Assembly: GCA_017958765.1 (NCBI GenBank)
Contig: JAGDBY010000083.1
Coordinates: 1-11,437, forward strand
Direction of reading: 5' to 3'
DNA length: 11,437 nucleotides
Source of the DNA: Bacteroidales bacterium
GTDB lineage: Bacteria; Bacteroidota; Bacteroidia; Bacteroidales; UBA932
Positions 1 through 6,543 of the stretch are shown piece after piece (the stretch's first letter is position 1; the number at the start of each line of letters is the position of its first letter). The notes under the pieces are model-generated. The model did no database searches. It saw only the letters and a program-made list of their open reading frames with translations, and had not been told where the DNA came from. The translations under genes were made by a program, and so were the position numbers.

Positions 1-1
1 G

Positions 2-343
2 GTTTCCAACCCTACGGGCAGTACAGCCTATTCTCTGAGCGTCCGCGGACCTATCGTCACTCCCGACTCAAAAGTGCTCATGCTCTCACCTGTGGCCCCT
101 CACAACCTGAACGTGCGCCCGATCGTGGCTCCGGAAGACAGTGTTATCGAGGTGAGCTTCGTCTCCAAGGAGGGCGCCCTGGTCACTCTCGACAACCGGA
201 GTTTTGACGCGCAGCGCGAAGGACGGTTCACCGTCACCAAGGCCGACTGCTATGCCAACTGTGTGAGACTCCACAACAGCAATTTTATCAACGCCCTCAG
301 AGACAAGCTTCTGTGGGGAGAAGACAGGAGAAATACGATATGA
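2..343 (+). CDS. nadK: NAD kinase, C-terminal part (5' end outside window)
   Basis: This is the last 113 residues of an ATP-NAD kinase, the cytoplasmic enzyme that phosphorylates NAD to NADP. The frame is open from base 2 and ends at TGA 341-343. The fragment opens with the family's NAD-binding signature, here VSNPTGSTAYSLSVRGPI, followed by LSPVAPHNLNVRP, both diagnostic of NAD kinases, and ends with a Bacteroidales-like tail (LRDKLLWGEDRR). Two residues in the signature are unusual: Asn (codon 8-10) where Thr is normal in TPTGSTAYS, and Arg (codon 44-46) where Gly is normal in the GGPI part. Each is one base away from the usual codon. The stop overlaps the uppS start (ATGA), so the two are probably translationally coupled. 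The N-terminal half with the GGDG motif lies off the window. Family assignment is firm; whether the odd residues are real is not. Confidence 0.93.
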   Translation, partial: VSNPTGSTAYSLSVRGPIVTPDSKVLMLSPVAPHNLNVRPIVAPEDSVIEVSFVSKEGALVTLDNRSFDAQREGRFTVTKADCYANCVRLHNSNFINALRDKLLWGEDRRNTI

Positions 344-1041
344 TACCGCAGCATGTTACTATAATTATGGACGGAAACGGCCGATGGGCTAAACAGAAAG
401 GGAAGAACCGTCTGTACGGTCACAACAATGCCCTGGAGAGTGTCAGGGAGTGCTGTGACTTCGCACTTCACAAAGGGATCAAGTATCTCAGTCTGTTCGC
501 ATTCTCCGAGGAGAATTGGAACCGTCCCAAAGAAGAGGTGGAAGGGTTGATGCAGCTTCTTAAGAAAGCTATAGACACTGAGACCGACGGCCTTATCCAA
601 AACGGCATCAAGCTCAGGGTGGTAGGGGATCTGTCCAAGCTCCCCGAGTCTCTCCGAAATCTGGTGCATCAGGTGGAGGAGAAGTCCGCTCATAACACCG
701 CGATGACCTTGATTATGATGCTCAGCTACAGCGGTAAGTGGGATATTACCCAGGCTGTCAATAAGATACTGGCCGAGGCCAAGGAAGATCCTACAGTCCT
801 GGACAAGCCTCTTCTGCCGGCCGATTTCGAGAAGTATCTCGCCACTGCGGGCATCCCTGATCCGGACCTGATGATCCGTACCAGCGGAGAGGAGAGAATC
901 AGCAATTATATGCTGTGGTAGTGTGCTTACACTGAGTTTTATTTTACGGACGTACTTTGGCCTGATTTTCGCAAAAATGATTTTCAGAAGGCCCTCGACA
1001 GTTTTGAAAAAAGGGACCGCAGGTATGGTAAAATTAAATAA
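340..1041 (+). CDS. uppS: Isoprenyl transferase (undecaprenyl diphosphate synthase), interrupted by an in-frame TAG
   Basis: Cis-prenyltransferase that extends farnesyl diphosphate with isopentenyl diphosphate to make the C55 carrier lipid for peptidoglycan and surface glycans; it acts at the inner face of the cytoplasmic membrane. I chose ATG 340 because it gives the canonical start MIPQHVTIIMDGNGRWA, has AGGAG at 326-330, and overlaps the nadK stop. Visible motifs are catalytic Asp11 in MDGNGRW, GH at 27-28, FSEENWNRP (N59, W60), and RTSGEERISN (R180, R186, S188). The frame then meets TAG at 919-921 (codon 194). Immediately afterwards, in the same frame, the family's C-terminus continues (CAYTEFYFTDVLWPDF and onward) to TAA 1039-1041. 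Family members have Gln at codon 194 (LWQxAY), so one C-to-T change explains the stop. Full length would be 233 aa, a little short of the usual 240-250. The stopped product (193 aa) lacks E199, which by alignment to E. coli E213 is a Mg2+ ligand, and should be inactive. Confidence 0.9.
919..921 (+). other. In-frame amber codon inside uppS
   Basis: TAG replaces the expected CAG (Gln) in the conserved LWQ-AYxE stretch. All 39 codons after it (922-1038) are open in the same frame and match the UppS C-terminus, so no frameshift or insertion is needed, only one base substitution. TAG ends bamA, the first ompH gene and korA in this window, so it is an ordinary stop codon here. Confidence 0.9.
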
Positions 1042-1046
1042 TGTTT

Positions 1047-1054
1047 TACCTTTG
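1047..1054 (+). promoter_or_regulatory. Putative -7 promoter element upstream of bamA
   Basis: TACCTTTG fits the Bacteroidota sigma-ABfr -7 consensus TAnnTTTG exactly. It lies between the restored uppS stop (1041) and the bamA ATG (1073), which would place the transcript start about 10-15 bases before the start codon. I see no clear TTTG -33 box about 20 bases upstream, so this may be a weak internal promoter that adds to read-through from uppS. Confidence 0.4.
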
Positions 1055-1072
1055 TAGACTTAACTGGTTTTG

Positions 1073-1354
1073 ATGAGAAAGTTCAGTATTATTCTATTCG
1101 CTCTGTTGTTTTTCTGCGGCGTGGCATATGCTCAGCAGGTGATTGTTGTTCAGGAGAATGGGGAGCGCCCTCAGCAGGATATAATTGTCCCGCAGAACGT
1201 GGAGATAGATTATAATAATCCGCAAACCTATATCATCGGCGGTGTTACCTGCGAAGGTACCAACTACCTCAGCCCTCAGCAGCTTATTTCCCTTTCTGGC
1301 CTAGGGCAGGACAGCAGATTACAATCCCGAGCGCCGATCTTTCCAATATCATAA
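1073..1354 (+). CDS. bamA: BamA N-terminal fragment (signal peptide and start of POTRA1), cut off by a frameshift
   Basis: The 5' part of the outer-membrane assembly factor gene bamA. ATG 1073 is preferred over the TTG at 1070 because it begins a normal signal peptide: MRK, a hydrophobic stretch, then a likely signal peptidase I cut after AYA (residues 18-20). A linker and the start of the first POTRA domain follow (YIIGGVTCEGTNYLSPQQLISLSG, discussed as a block at about residues 52-75). After about codon 78 the protein stops resembling BamA (QDSRLQSRAPIF...) and ends at TAA 1352-1354. In the neighbouring frame the expected sequence (GQQITIPSADLSNIIKRIW) runs from 1309 straight into the large downstream frame. 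One missing base at the GGG run 1304-1306 explains both. As read, this fragment cannot assemble outer-membrane proteins. Confidence 0.85.
   Translation: MRKFSIILFALLFFCGVAYAQQVIVVQENGERPQQDIIVPQNVEIDYNNPQTYIIGGVTCEGTNYLSPQQLISLSGLGQDSRLQSRAPIFPIS
1304..1306 (+). other. Frameshift site in bamA (one base missing at a G run)
   Basis: With GGGG instead of GGG here, translation reads S-G-L-G-A-G-Q-Q-I-T-I-P, the normal POTRA1 pattern, and continues without a break to 3642 as an 856-residue protein. A programmed -1 shift would give the same protein. However, the zero-frame codons CTA GGG do not form a slippery X XXY YYZ heptamer, so base loss in the read or in the genome is more likely. Confidence 0.8.
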
Positions 1355-1386
1355 AGAGAATCTGGAAGCAGAGATTCTTCGAGGAC

Positions 1387-3642
1387 GTGGGCCTCTATGT
1401 CGATGCTATTTCCCCTACAAACGATACCGTATTCCTCAGACTTCAGATTCAGGAGCGTCCGAGAGTTACCGTCTGGGGATTCTCCGGACTCCGTAAAGGC
1501 GAGCAGGACGACCTCAAAGAGAAGCTGAGCCTTCGAAGAGGAGGTGAGCTGTCGGACTACGTGATCAATTCTTCAACCGACGTTATCAAGAAGTATATGG
1601 CGGAGAAGGGTTTCCTCAACGCTGTGGTTAATGTCGAGAGAGAGGTCGATACCCTTATCAACAATGCGGTCAAGGTGACTTTCGCTGTGGACCGCGGCGA
1701 CAAGATCAAGATCAAGAACATCAACTATCTGGGAGCAGAAGGTATCAACCGCTTCAAGATGGACCGTTCTATGAAGAAGACAAAGGCCAACATCTGGTAC
1801 AACATATTCAATTCCAAGAAATTCAACGAGGAAGAATTCGTCAACGACAAAGAGTCCCTTATCGAGCTGTTCAACGAGCTGGGATACCGCGACGCTAAGA
1901 TTGTGTCCGACTCTATATATTATGTAGAGCCGAAGCGTCTGGGTATCGACATCAATATCGACAGGGGCAAACAATACTATTTCAGAAATATCACCTGGAC
2001 AGGTAACTCCATTTATACTGCGGAGTATCTTCAGAGTCTCCTTAGAATCAACAAAGGTGACGTCTACGACATCGTCTCTATGAACAAGCGTCTCAACGGA
2101 GGCGGCAAGGAGACCGACGTCGTGATCTCAAACCTGTTCAGAGACAACGGATATCTGTTCTTCAGCGCCACTCCGGTGGAGACCACCATTGTGGGTGACT
2201 CGGTGGATGTGGAGATCCGCATCGTCGAGGGAGAGCAGGCTACTTTCAACAACGTTATCATCAGCGGTAACGACGTTACCAATGAGAATGTGATCCGTAG
2301 GGCGGTGTACACCCGTCCGGGTTATCTCTACAGTCAGTCAGACTTCGAGCGTTCTATCAGGGAGCTCGGTAATATGACCAACTTCGATGCAGAGAAGATC
2401 ACCCAGCAGGGTTCCGGATGGAACTTGATTCCTAATCCTATCGACAATACGGTGGACATCTCCTACAATGTAGTGGAGAAGTCAAACAGCCAGCTCGAGC
2501 TCTCAGGAGGTTGGGGAGGCGGTATGTTCGTCGGTTCGGTGGGTATCAACTTCAGCAACTTCTCTACCAGGAACTTCTTCAACACGGAGGCTTGGAAGCC
2601 GGTTCCTCTGGGAGACAACCAGTCTCTGTCACTCAGATTCCAGACCAACGGATCATACTACACATCACTGTCGGCTTCGTTCGTCGAGCCGTGGCTGTTC
2701 GGTAAGAAGCCTACATCGCTAAGTATTTCAGCATACTATTCCCGTCAGACAAACTCGTACATTTCCACTTATTATCAAGTGCTTAACGACAATCAGTTCT
2801 ACGAGGTTTACGGTGCTGCAGTCGGACTGGGTTCACGTCTGAAATGGCCTGACAACTACTTCGTGCTCTCTCATATGCTGAGCATCCAGACTTACAAGTT
2901 GCAGGATTGGGGTTACGGGTTCCTGTTCTCTACAGGTAAATCACACAACTTCAACTACACCATTACACTTAACAGAAACTCTACCGACCAGTCTATCTAT
3001 CCGCGTCAGGGATCGGACATTTCGCTGTCGCTCTCTCTCACTCCGCCTTACTCACTGCTGAGATCCGGAGGACGCTCGGTAGATTATTCTAAGATGCCGG
3101 TAACGGATCACTACAAATGGATCGAGTACCACAAGTGGTCGCTCAAGGCTTCCAACTACGTGAAGCTGGCCGGAGACCTGGTGCTTATGACACGCGCTCA
3201 GTTCGGTTATCTGGGTTATTACAACAGAAACTGGGGCTATTCTCCGTTTGAAGGCTTCCTGGTGGGCGGTGACGGTATGTCCGGTTACAGTATGTACGGA
3301 CAGGATGTTATTTCGCTCCGCGGTTATGAGAACTATTCTCTGACACCACAGGTAGGAGGTGCGTACGCCGGTAACGTATATGACAAATTTACAATTGAGC
3401 TGAGGTACCCTCTCATACTTGAGCCTCAGTCATCAGTATTCCTTCTGGCATTCGTCGAGGGCGGTAACTGCTGGTCGGATATCAAGAACTTCAACCCGTT
3501 CCAAATCAAGCGTTCAGCAGGTATTGGAGCGAGGATCTTCCTCCCGGTAGTCGGACTGCTCGGTATTGACTGGGGTTACGGTTTCGATTCTACCGCTGCT
3601 AAAAAAGGACAATTCCACTTTGTAATAGGACAACAATTCTAG
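1387..3642 (+). CDS. bamA: Outer membrane protein assembly factor BamA, main part (POTRA domains and beta-barrel)
   Basis: Central subunit of the BAM complex, which folds and inserts beta-barrel proteins in the outer membrane. The first in-frame alternative start is GTG 1387, but coding sequence clearly extends back to about 1309, so this is the 3' part of the frameshifted gene beginning at 1073. In restored numbering (856 aa), five POTRA repeats begin near residues 48, 129, 209, 299 and 387, each opening with a similar strand such as RPRVTVWGFSG, GDKIKIKNINYLG and GEQATFNNVIISG. The 16-strand barrel spans about 473-856. It carries the loop-6 R-G-Y motif (residues 750-752, bases 3319-3327; the Omp85 family has VRGF or similar) and ends in a C-terminal beta-signal finishing with Phe (FVIGQQF). 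The gene starts 2 nt before ompH, whose product class delivers BamA clients. Starting at 1387 would give no signal peptide, so this piece alone should not function. Family call is very secure. Confidence 0.93.
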   Translation: MGLYVDAISPTNDTVFLRLQIQERPRVTVWGFSGLRKGEQDDLKEKLSLRRGGELSDYVINSSTDVIKKYMAEKGFLNAVVNVEREVDTLINNAVKVTFAVDRGDKIKIKNINYLGAEGINRFKMDRSMKKTKANIWYNIFNSKKFNEEEFVNDKESLIELFNELGYRDAKIVSDSIYYVEPKRLGIDINIDRGKQYYFRNITWTGNSIYTAEYLQSLLRINKGDVYDIVSMNKRLNGGGKETDVVISNLFRDNGYLFFSATPVETTIVGDSVDVEIRIVEGEQATFNNVIISGNDVTNENVIRRAVYTRPGYLYSQSDFERSIRELGNMTNFDAEKITQQGSGWNLIPNPIDNTVDISYNVVEKSNSQLELSGGWGGGMFVGSVGINFSNFSTRNFFNTEAWKPVPLGDNQSLSLRFQTNGSYYTSLSASFVEPWLFGKKPTSLSISAYYSRQTNSYISTYYQVLNDNQFYEVYGAAVGLGSRLKWPDNYFVLSHMLSIQTYKLQDWGYGFLFSTGKSHNFNYTITLNRNSTDQSIYPRQGSDISLSLSLTPPYSLLRSGGRSVDYSKMPVTDHYKWIEYHKWSLKASNYVKLAGDLVLMTRAQFGYLGYYNRNWGYSPFEGFLVGGDGMSGYSMYGQDVISLRGYENYSLTPQVGGAYAGNVYDKFTIELRYPLILEPQSSVFLLAFVEGGNCWSDIKNFNPFQIKRSAGIGARIFLPVVGLLGIDWGYGFDSTAAKKGQFHFVIGQQF

Positions 3643-3644
3643 CT

Positions 3645-4151
3645 ATGAAAAAGATTTTTTTGACACTGACTTTGGTCTTTGCCGCAATGGTTGCGACAAA
3701 TGCACAGAACGTAGCTTTCATCAGTACCGAGAAGGTTCTGGAAAGTTTGAAGAGTTATGTTGATGCTCAACAAGAATTGAACGCCCTTGCTGAAAAGTAT
3801 CAGGCATCTATTCAACAAGATGTGGATGAGCTGGATGCTATCTACAGAGAGTATCAGCAGAATAAAGCTTACTATTCTCAACAGCAACAAACATCTAGAG
3901 AGAATTATATTATTGACAGAGAGAAGGCTATCAACGAGAAACAAGAGACTTATTTCGGAGAGAAAGGCGTAATGGCCATCCGTTCCGAGAGTCTGCTCAA
4001 GCCTATCAAAGACAGAGTACAGGCCGCTATTGACGCAGTGGCTGCAAGACACGGTTACGTTATCATTCTCGACACATCGGTTATGCCGGGCGTTGTTTAC
4101 AAGAATGATAAGTATGACCTTACAAATGAAGTAATTGAATATTTAAAATAG
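3645..4151 (+). CDS. OmpH/Skp-family periplasmic chaperone (first copy)
   Basis: A 168-residue protein with a signal peptide (MKK, hydrophobic core, cut near ATNA at residues 17-20). It is followed by the Skp/OmpH pattern: a short strand with VAFISTEKVLESL, two long charged, Gln-rich helices (about 35-125) likely to form the coiled-coil tentacles, and a closing strand with HGYVIILDTS. Skp-type proteins hold unfolded outer-membrane proteins in the periplasm and pass them to BamA. It starts 2 nt after bamA and 6 nt before a second paralogue, so all three should share a transcript. Length is normal for the family (about 160-175). The final TAG is followed almost at once by the next start. I see no unusual features; the specific client range cannot be judged. 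Confidence 0.92.
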   Translation: MKKIFLTLTLVFAAMVATNAQNVAFISTEKVLESLKSYVDAQQELNALAEKYQASIQQDVDELDAIYREYQQNKAYYSQQQQTSRENYIIDREKAINEKQETYFGEKGVMAIRSESLLKPIKDRVQAAIDAVAARHGYVIILDTSVMPGVVYKNDKYDLTNEVIEYLK

Positions 4152-4157
4152 ATTAAA

Positions 4158-4691
4158 ATGAAAAAAATCCTAGTTATTATGTTGTGCGCCTTCGCGGTGT
4201 CATTCTCAGCAAATGCGCAAAACAAATTCGGTCACATCAGTATCAGCGAGGTTGTTAACCTTATGACTGAGAGAGACTCAGCTATAGTGCAACTCAGTAG
4301 ATACCAAGCAGAGCTTGTCGAAGAGATGGAAGCTATGCAGACTGAGTACAATAATAAGATTAACACTTATCAACAGAAGCAGGCTACTTGGTCTACCGCA
4401 GTTCGCGAGAGCAAAGAGGCTGAACTTCAGGAGATAGTTCAAAGAATCCAGAACTTCGAGCAGTCAGCTACAAACGACCTGAATAACTTGCAGAACAGTT
4501 TGATGGCTCCGATTTATCAAAAGGCACAGGATGCTATTGACAAGATCGCCAAATCAAGAGGACTTACATTTGTGTTCGACACAACTACATTGCTCTATTT
4601 TGACGCATCTCAGAGCACCGACCTGCTCCCTTTGGTAAAAGCTGAATTGGGTATTCCTGCAGCTAAAGTTTCTCCTTCTGTAATTGAATAA
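4158..4691 (+). CDS. OmpH/Skp-family periplasmic chaperone (second copy)
   Basis: A 177-residue paralogue of the upstream gene. It has a signal peptide cut near SANA|Q (about residue 20), the opening strand KFGHISISEVVNLM, a long Gln/Glu-rich helical region (about 38-120) and the closing strand GLTFVFDTTTLLYFD. Unlike the first copy it has a C-terminal extension (about 150-177, DLLPLVKAELGIPAAKVSPSVIE split over its end) beyond the Skp core. The two copies share layout but little exact sequence, so the duplication is old. Tandem ompH genes after bamA are common in Bacteroidota. The two may form mixed trimers or serve different clients; this is inference. The gap to korA is 9 nt, so it probably lies in the same operon. 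Confidence 0.9.
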   Translation: MKKILVIMLCAFAVSFSANAQNKFGHISISEVVNLMTERDSAIVQLSRYQAELVEEMEAMQTEYNNKINTYQQKQATWSTAVRESKEAELQEIVQRIQNFEQSATNDLNNLQNSLMAPIYQKAQDAIDKIAKSRGLTFVFDTTTLLYFDASQSTDLLPLVKAELGIPAAKVSPSVIE

Positions 4692-4700
4692 GTATATGTA

Positions 4701-6533
4701 ATGCAACATACCGTTATTGATGCCGATGATGTCGTAATTCGCTTTTGCGGCGATTCCGGCGATGGTATGCAATTAATAGGAACTTTGTTTGCAGACGCAT
4801 CTGCTCTGTACGGGAATGAAATATCCACTTTTCCCGACTATCCGGCAGAAATCCGCGCTCCCCATGGCACTATATCCGGCGTATCCGGCTTCCAGGTGCA
4901 CATAGGGAGCGTTGAGATTAATACCCCGGGTGACTACTGCGATGTGCTGGTGGCGATGAACCCTGCTGCGCTCAGAGCAAATGCCAAATGGGCTAAGCCT
5001 ACCGCAACCGTCATCCTGGATATCGACAGTTTTGACGACGCAGGGATCGAGCGCGCCGGTTTCAAGACCGACAACCCTCTGGAAGAGCTTCATATCGAAG
5101 ACAGAACCATAGTCTGCGCTCCGATCACCACCCTGACTAAAGAGAGCCTCAAGGAGAGCGGCCTGGACAACAAGGCCATTGTCCGTTCCAAGAATATGTT
5201 CACTCTCGGAATGTGCTTCTTTATGTTCAACAGGTCTCTCGACCACACATTCTCCTACATAGAGAAAAAATTCAAGAAAAAGCCCGAACTCATCGAGCCT
5301 AACAAGAAGGTGCTTTTTGACGGCTTCAACTATGCCTCAAATGTGCACGCTATCGCAAATACCTATCAGGTAGGGCCGTACAAACAGGAAAAGGGCAAAT
5401 ACAGAAATATAAACGGCAATCAGGCTACGGCTTGGGGACTTATAGCAGCCGCTGAGAAAAGCGGTCTGCCGCTCTTCTGCGGTTCATATCCTATAACCCC
5501 GGCTACCGCCATTCTCGAGGAGCTCGCCATTCACAAGAGTCTGAATGTGAAGACGCTCCAGGCTGAGGATGAAATTGCCGGCATCTGTACTGCAATCGGA
5601 GCCGCCTATGCCGGCAACTTTGCAGTTACATCCACTTCAGGCCCGGGTCTCTCTCTGAAGTCAGAAGCCCTGGGGCTTGCTATGATTACAGAATTACCTC
5701 TTGTAATCATCGACGTACAGCGCAGCGGTCCTTCTACAGGTATTCCTACTAAGACCGAGCAGACCGACCTCAATCAGGCTCTCTACGGCCGTAACGGCGA
5801 GTGCCCGATCTGCATCATAGCCGCTCATTCTCCGAGTCACTGTTTTGACGCCGCCTTTACAGCCGGCAAGCTGGCTCTTGAGCATATGATGCCTGTGATT
5901 CTGATGTCGGAAGGTTTCATCGCCAACGGCAGCGAGCCTTGGAAGATCCCTGCAATGGCCGATTATCCGGCTATCAAACCTCCGTTCATCGAGAGCTGCG
6001 AAGGACATTTCAATCCTTACGAGCGCGACCCTGAGTCTTATGTCCGCAAATGGGCTGTCCCGGGGAAGAAAGGTTTGGAGCACAGGGTAGGAGGTCTTGA
6101 GAAGAATCCTCAGGGTGTTATCTCAAGCGATCCTGAGAATCACGCCAGAATGGTTGCCGACCGCGCCGAGAAAGTGGCCCGCGTGGCTAATTACATCCCG
6201 GAGCAGGAGATTTTCGGTGAGAAAGAGGGCGACGTGCTGGTAGTGGGATGGGGAGGTACATTCGGACATCTCTACACTGCAGTGAAAGCCCTTCAGGCTA
6301 AAGGGAGAAAAGTCTCACTGGCTCACTTCGACTTCATCAATCCGCTCCCTCGGAACACCGAGAAAGTGCTCAGCGGATTCAGCAAGATACTGGTATGCGA
6401 GTTGAACAGCGGTCATTTCGTAGATTATCTGCGAGCTAAAATGCCTCAGTTCAGCTATTTACAATATAATAAGGTTCAAGGCCAGCCGTTCATTGTCTCA
6501 GAGATCGTGGACGCTGTAGAGGCTGTTTTATAG
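4701..6533 (+). CDS. korA: 2-oxoacid:ferredoxin oxidoreductase, alpha subunit with fused gamma domain (probably 2-oxoglutarate)
   Basis: A 610-residue cytoplasmic subunit of a CoA-dependent 2-oxoacid:ferredoxin oxidoreductase, which with KorB converts 2-oxoglutarate and CoA to succinyl-CoA, CO2 and reduced ferredoxin, reversibly. Residues about 10-195 are the gamma domain (FCGDSGDGMQLIG, then FPDYPAEIRAP and GVSGFQVHIGS, a pattern typical of the KorA group). About 230-430 is the pyrimidine-binding domain with YPITPAT at 263-269 and TSTSGPGLSLKSEALGLA. About 495-605 is the C-terminal domain with VGWGGTFGHLYTAV. Size matches gamma-alpha fusions (about 610-620). ATG 4701 lies 9 nt after the ompH stop. 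No ferredoxin-like delta subunit is encoded nearby, so the complex here is the two-subunit form. Pyruvate or branched-chain substrates cannot be fully excluded, but the motifs and the gdhA neighbour favour 2-oxoglutarate. Confidence 0.93.
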   Translation: MQHTVIDADDVVIRFCGDSGDGMQLIGTLFADASALYGNEISTFPDYPAEIRAPHGTISGVSGFQVHIGSVEINTPGDYCDVLVAMNPAALRANAKWAKPTATVILDIDSFDDAGIERAGFKTDNPLEELHIEDRTIVCAPITTLTKESLKESGLDNKAIVRSKNMFTLGMCFFMFNRSLDHTFSYIEKKFKKKPELIEPNKKVLFDGFNYASNVHAIANTYQVGPYKQEKGKYRNINGNQATAWGLIAAAEKSGLPLFCGSYPITPATAILEELAIHKSLNVKTLQAEDEIAGICTAIGAAYAGNFAVTSTSGPGLSLKSEALGLAMITELPLVIIDVQRSGPSTGIPTKTEQTDLNQALYGRNGECPICIIAAHSPSHCFDAAFTAGKLALEHMMPVILMSEGFIANGSEPWKIPAMADYPAIKPPFIESCEGHFNPYERDPESYVRKWAVPGKKGLEHRVGGLEKNPQGVISSDPENHARMVADRAEKVARVANYIPEQEIFGEKEGDVLVVGWGGTFGHLYTAVKALQAKGRKVSLAHFDFINPLPRNTEKVLSGFSKILVCELNSGHFVDYLRAKMPQFSYLQYNKVQGQPFIVSEIVDAVEAVL

Positions 6534-6537
6534 GAGG
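6532..6537 (+). promoter_or_regulatory. Strong Shine-Dalgarno site for korB
   Basis: AGGAGG lies 6 nt before the korB ATG (6544) and begins inside the korA stop codon (TAG 6531-6533). Perfect Shine-Dalgarno sites are uncommon in Bacteroidota, where initiation often relies on unstructured A-rich leaders. The placement suggests coupled production of the two subunits in fixed ratio. Confidence 0.7.
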
Positions 6538-6543
6538 GAAGGT

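Noticed and set aside
313..339. Longer uppS start at GTG 313
   Set aside because: The extra nine residues do not resemble the family, while ATG 340 gives the canonical MIPQHVTIIMDGNGRW start with a ribosome binding site and the ATGA overlap.
250..693. Long open frame on the minus strand opposite nadK/uppS
   Set aside because: It lies wholly over confidently identified coding sequence and has no recognisable domain. The same holds for other opposite-strand frames, for example in 4773-5246, 5694-6083 and 6490-7119.
919..921. TAG reassigned to Gln or read as pyrrolysine
   Set aside because: TAG is the natural end of bamA (3640-3642), the first ompH gene (4149-4151) and korA (6531-6533), each just before the next start codon, so it is a normal stop here. 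UppS is not a pyrrolysine protein.
1301..1309. Programmed -1 frameshift in bamA
   Set aside because: A -1 slip would restore the protein, but the zero-frame CTA GGG does not form a slippery heptamer, and BamA is not a known recoding target. Base loss is simpler.
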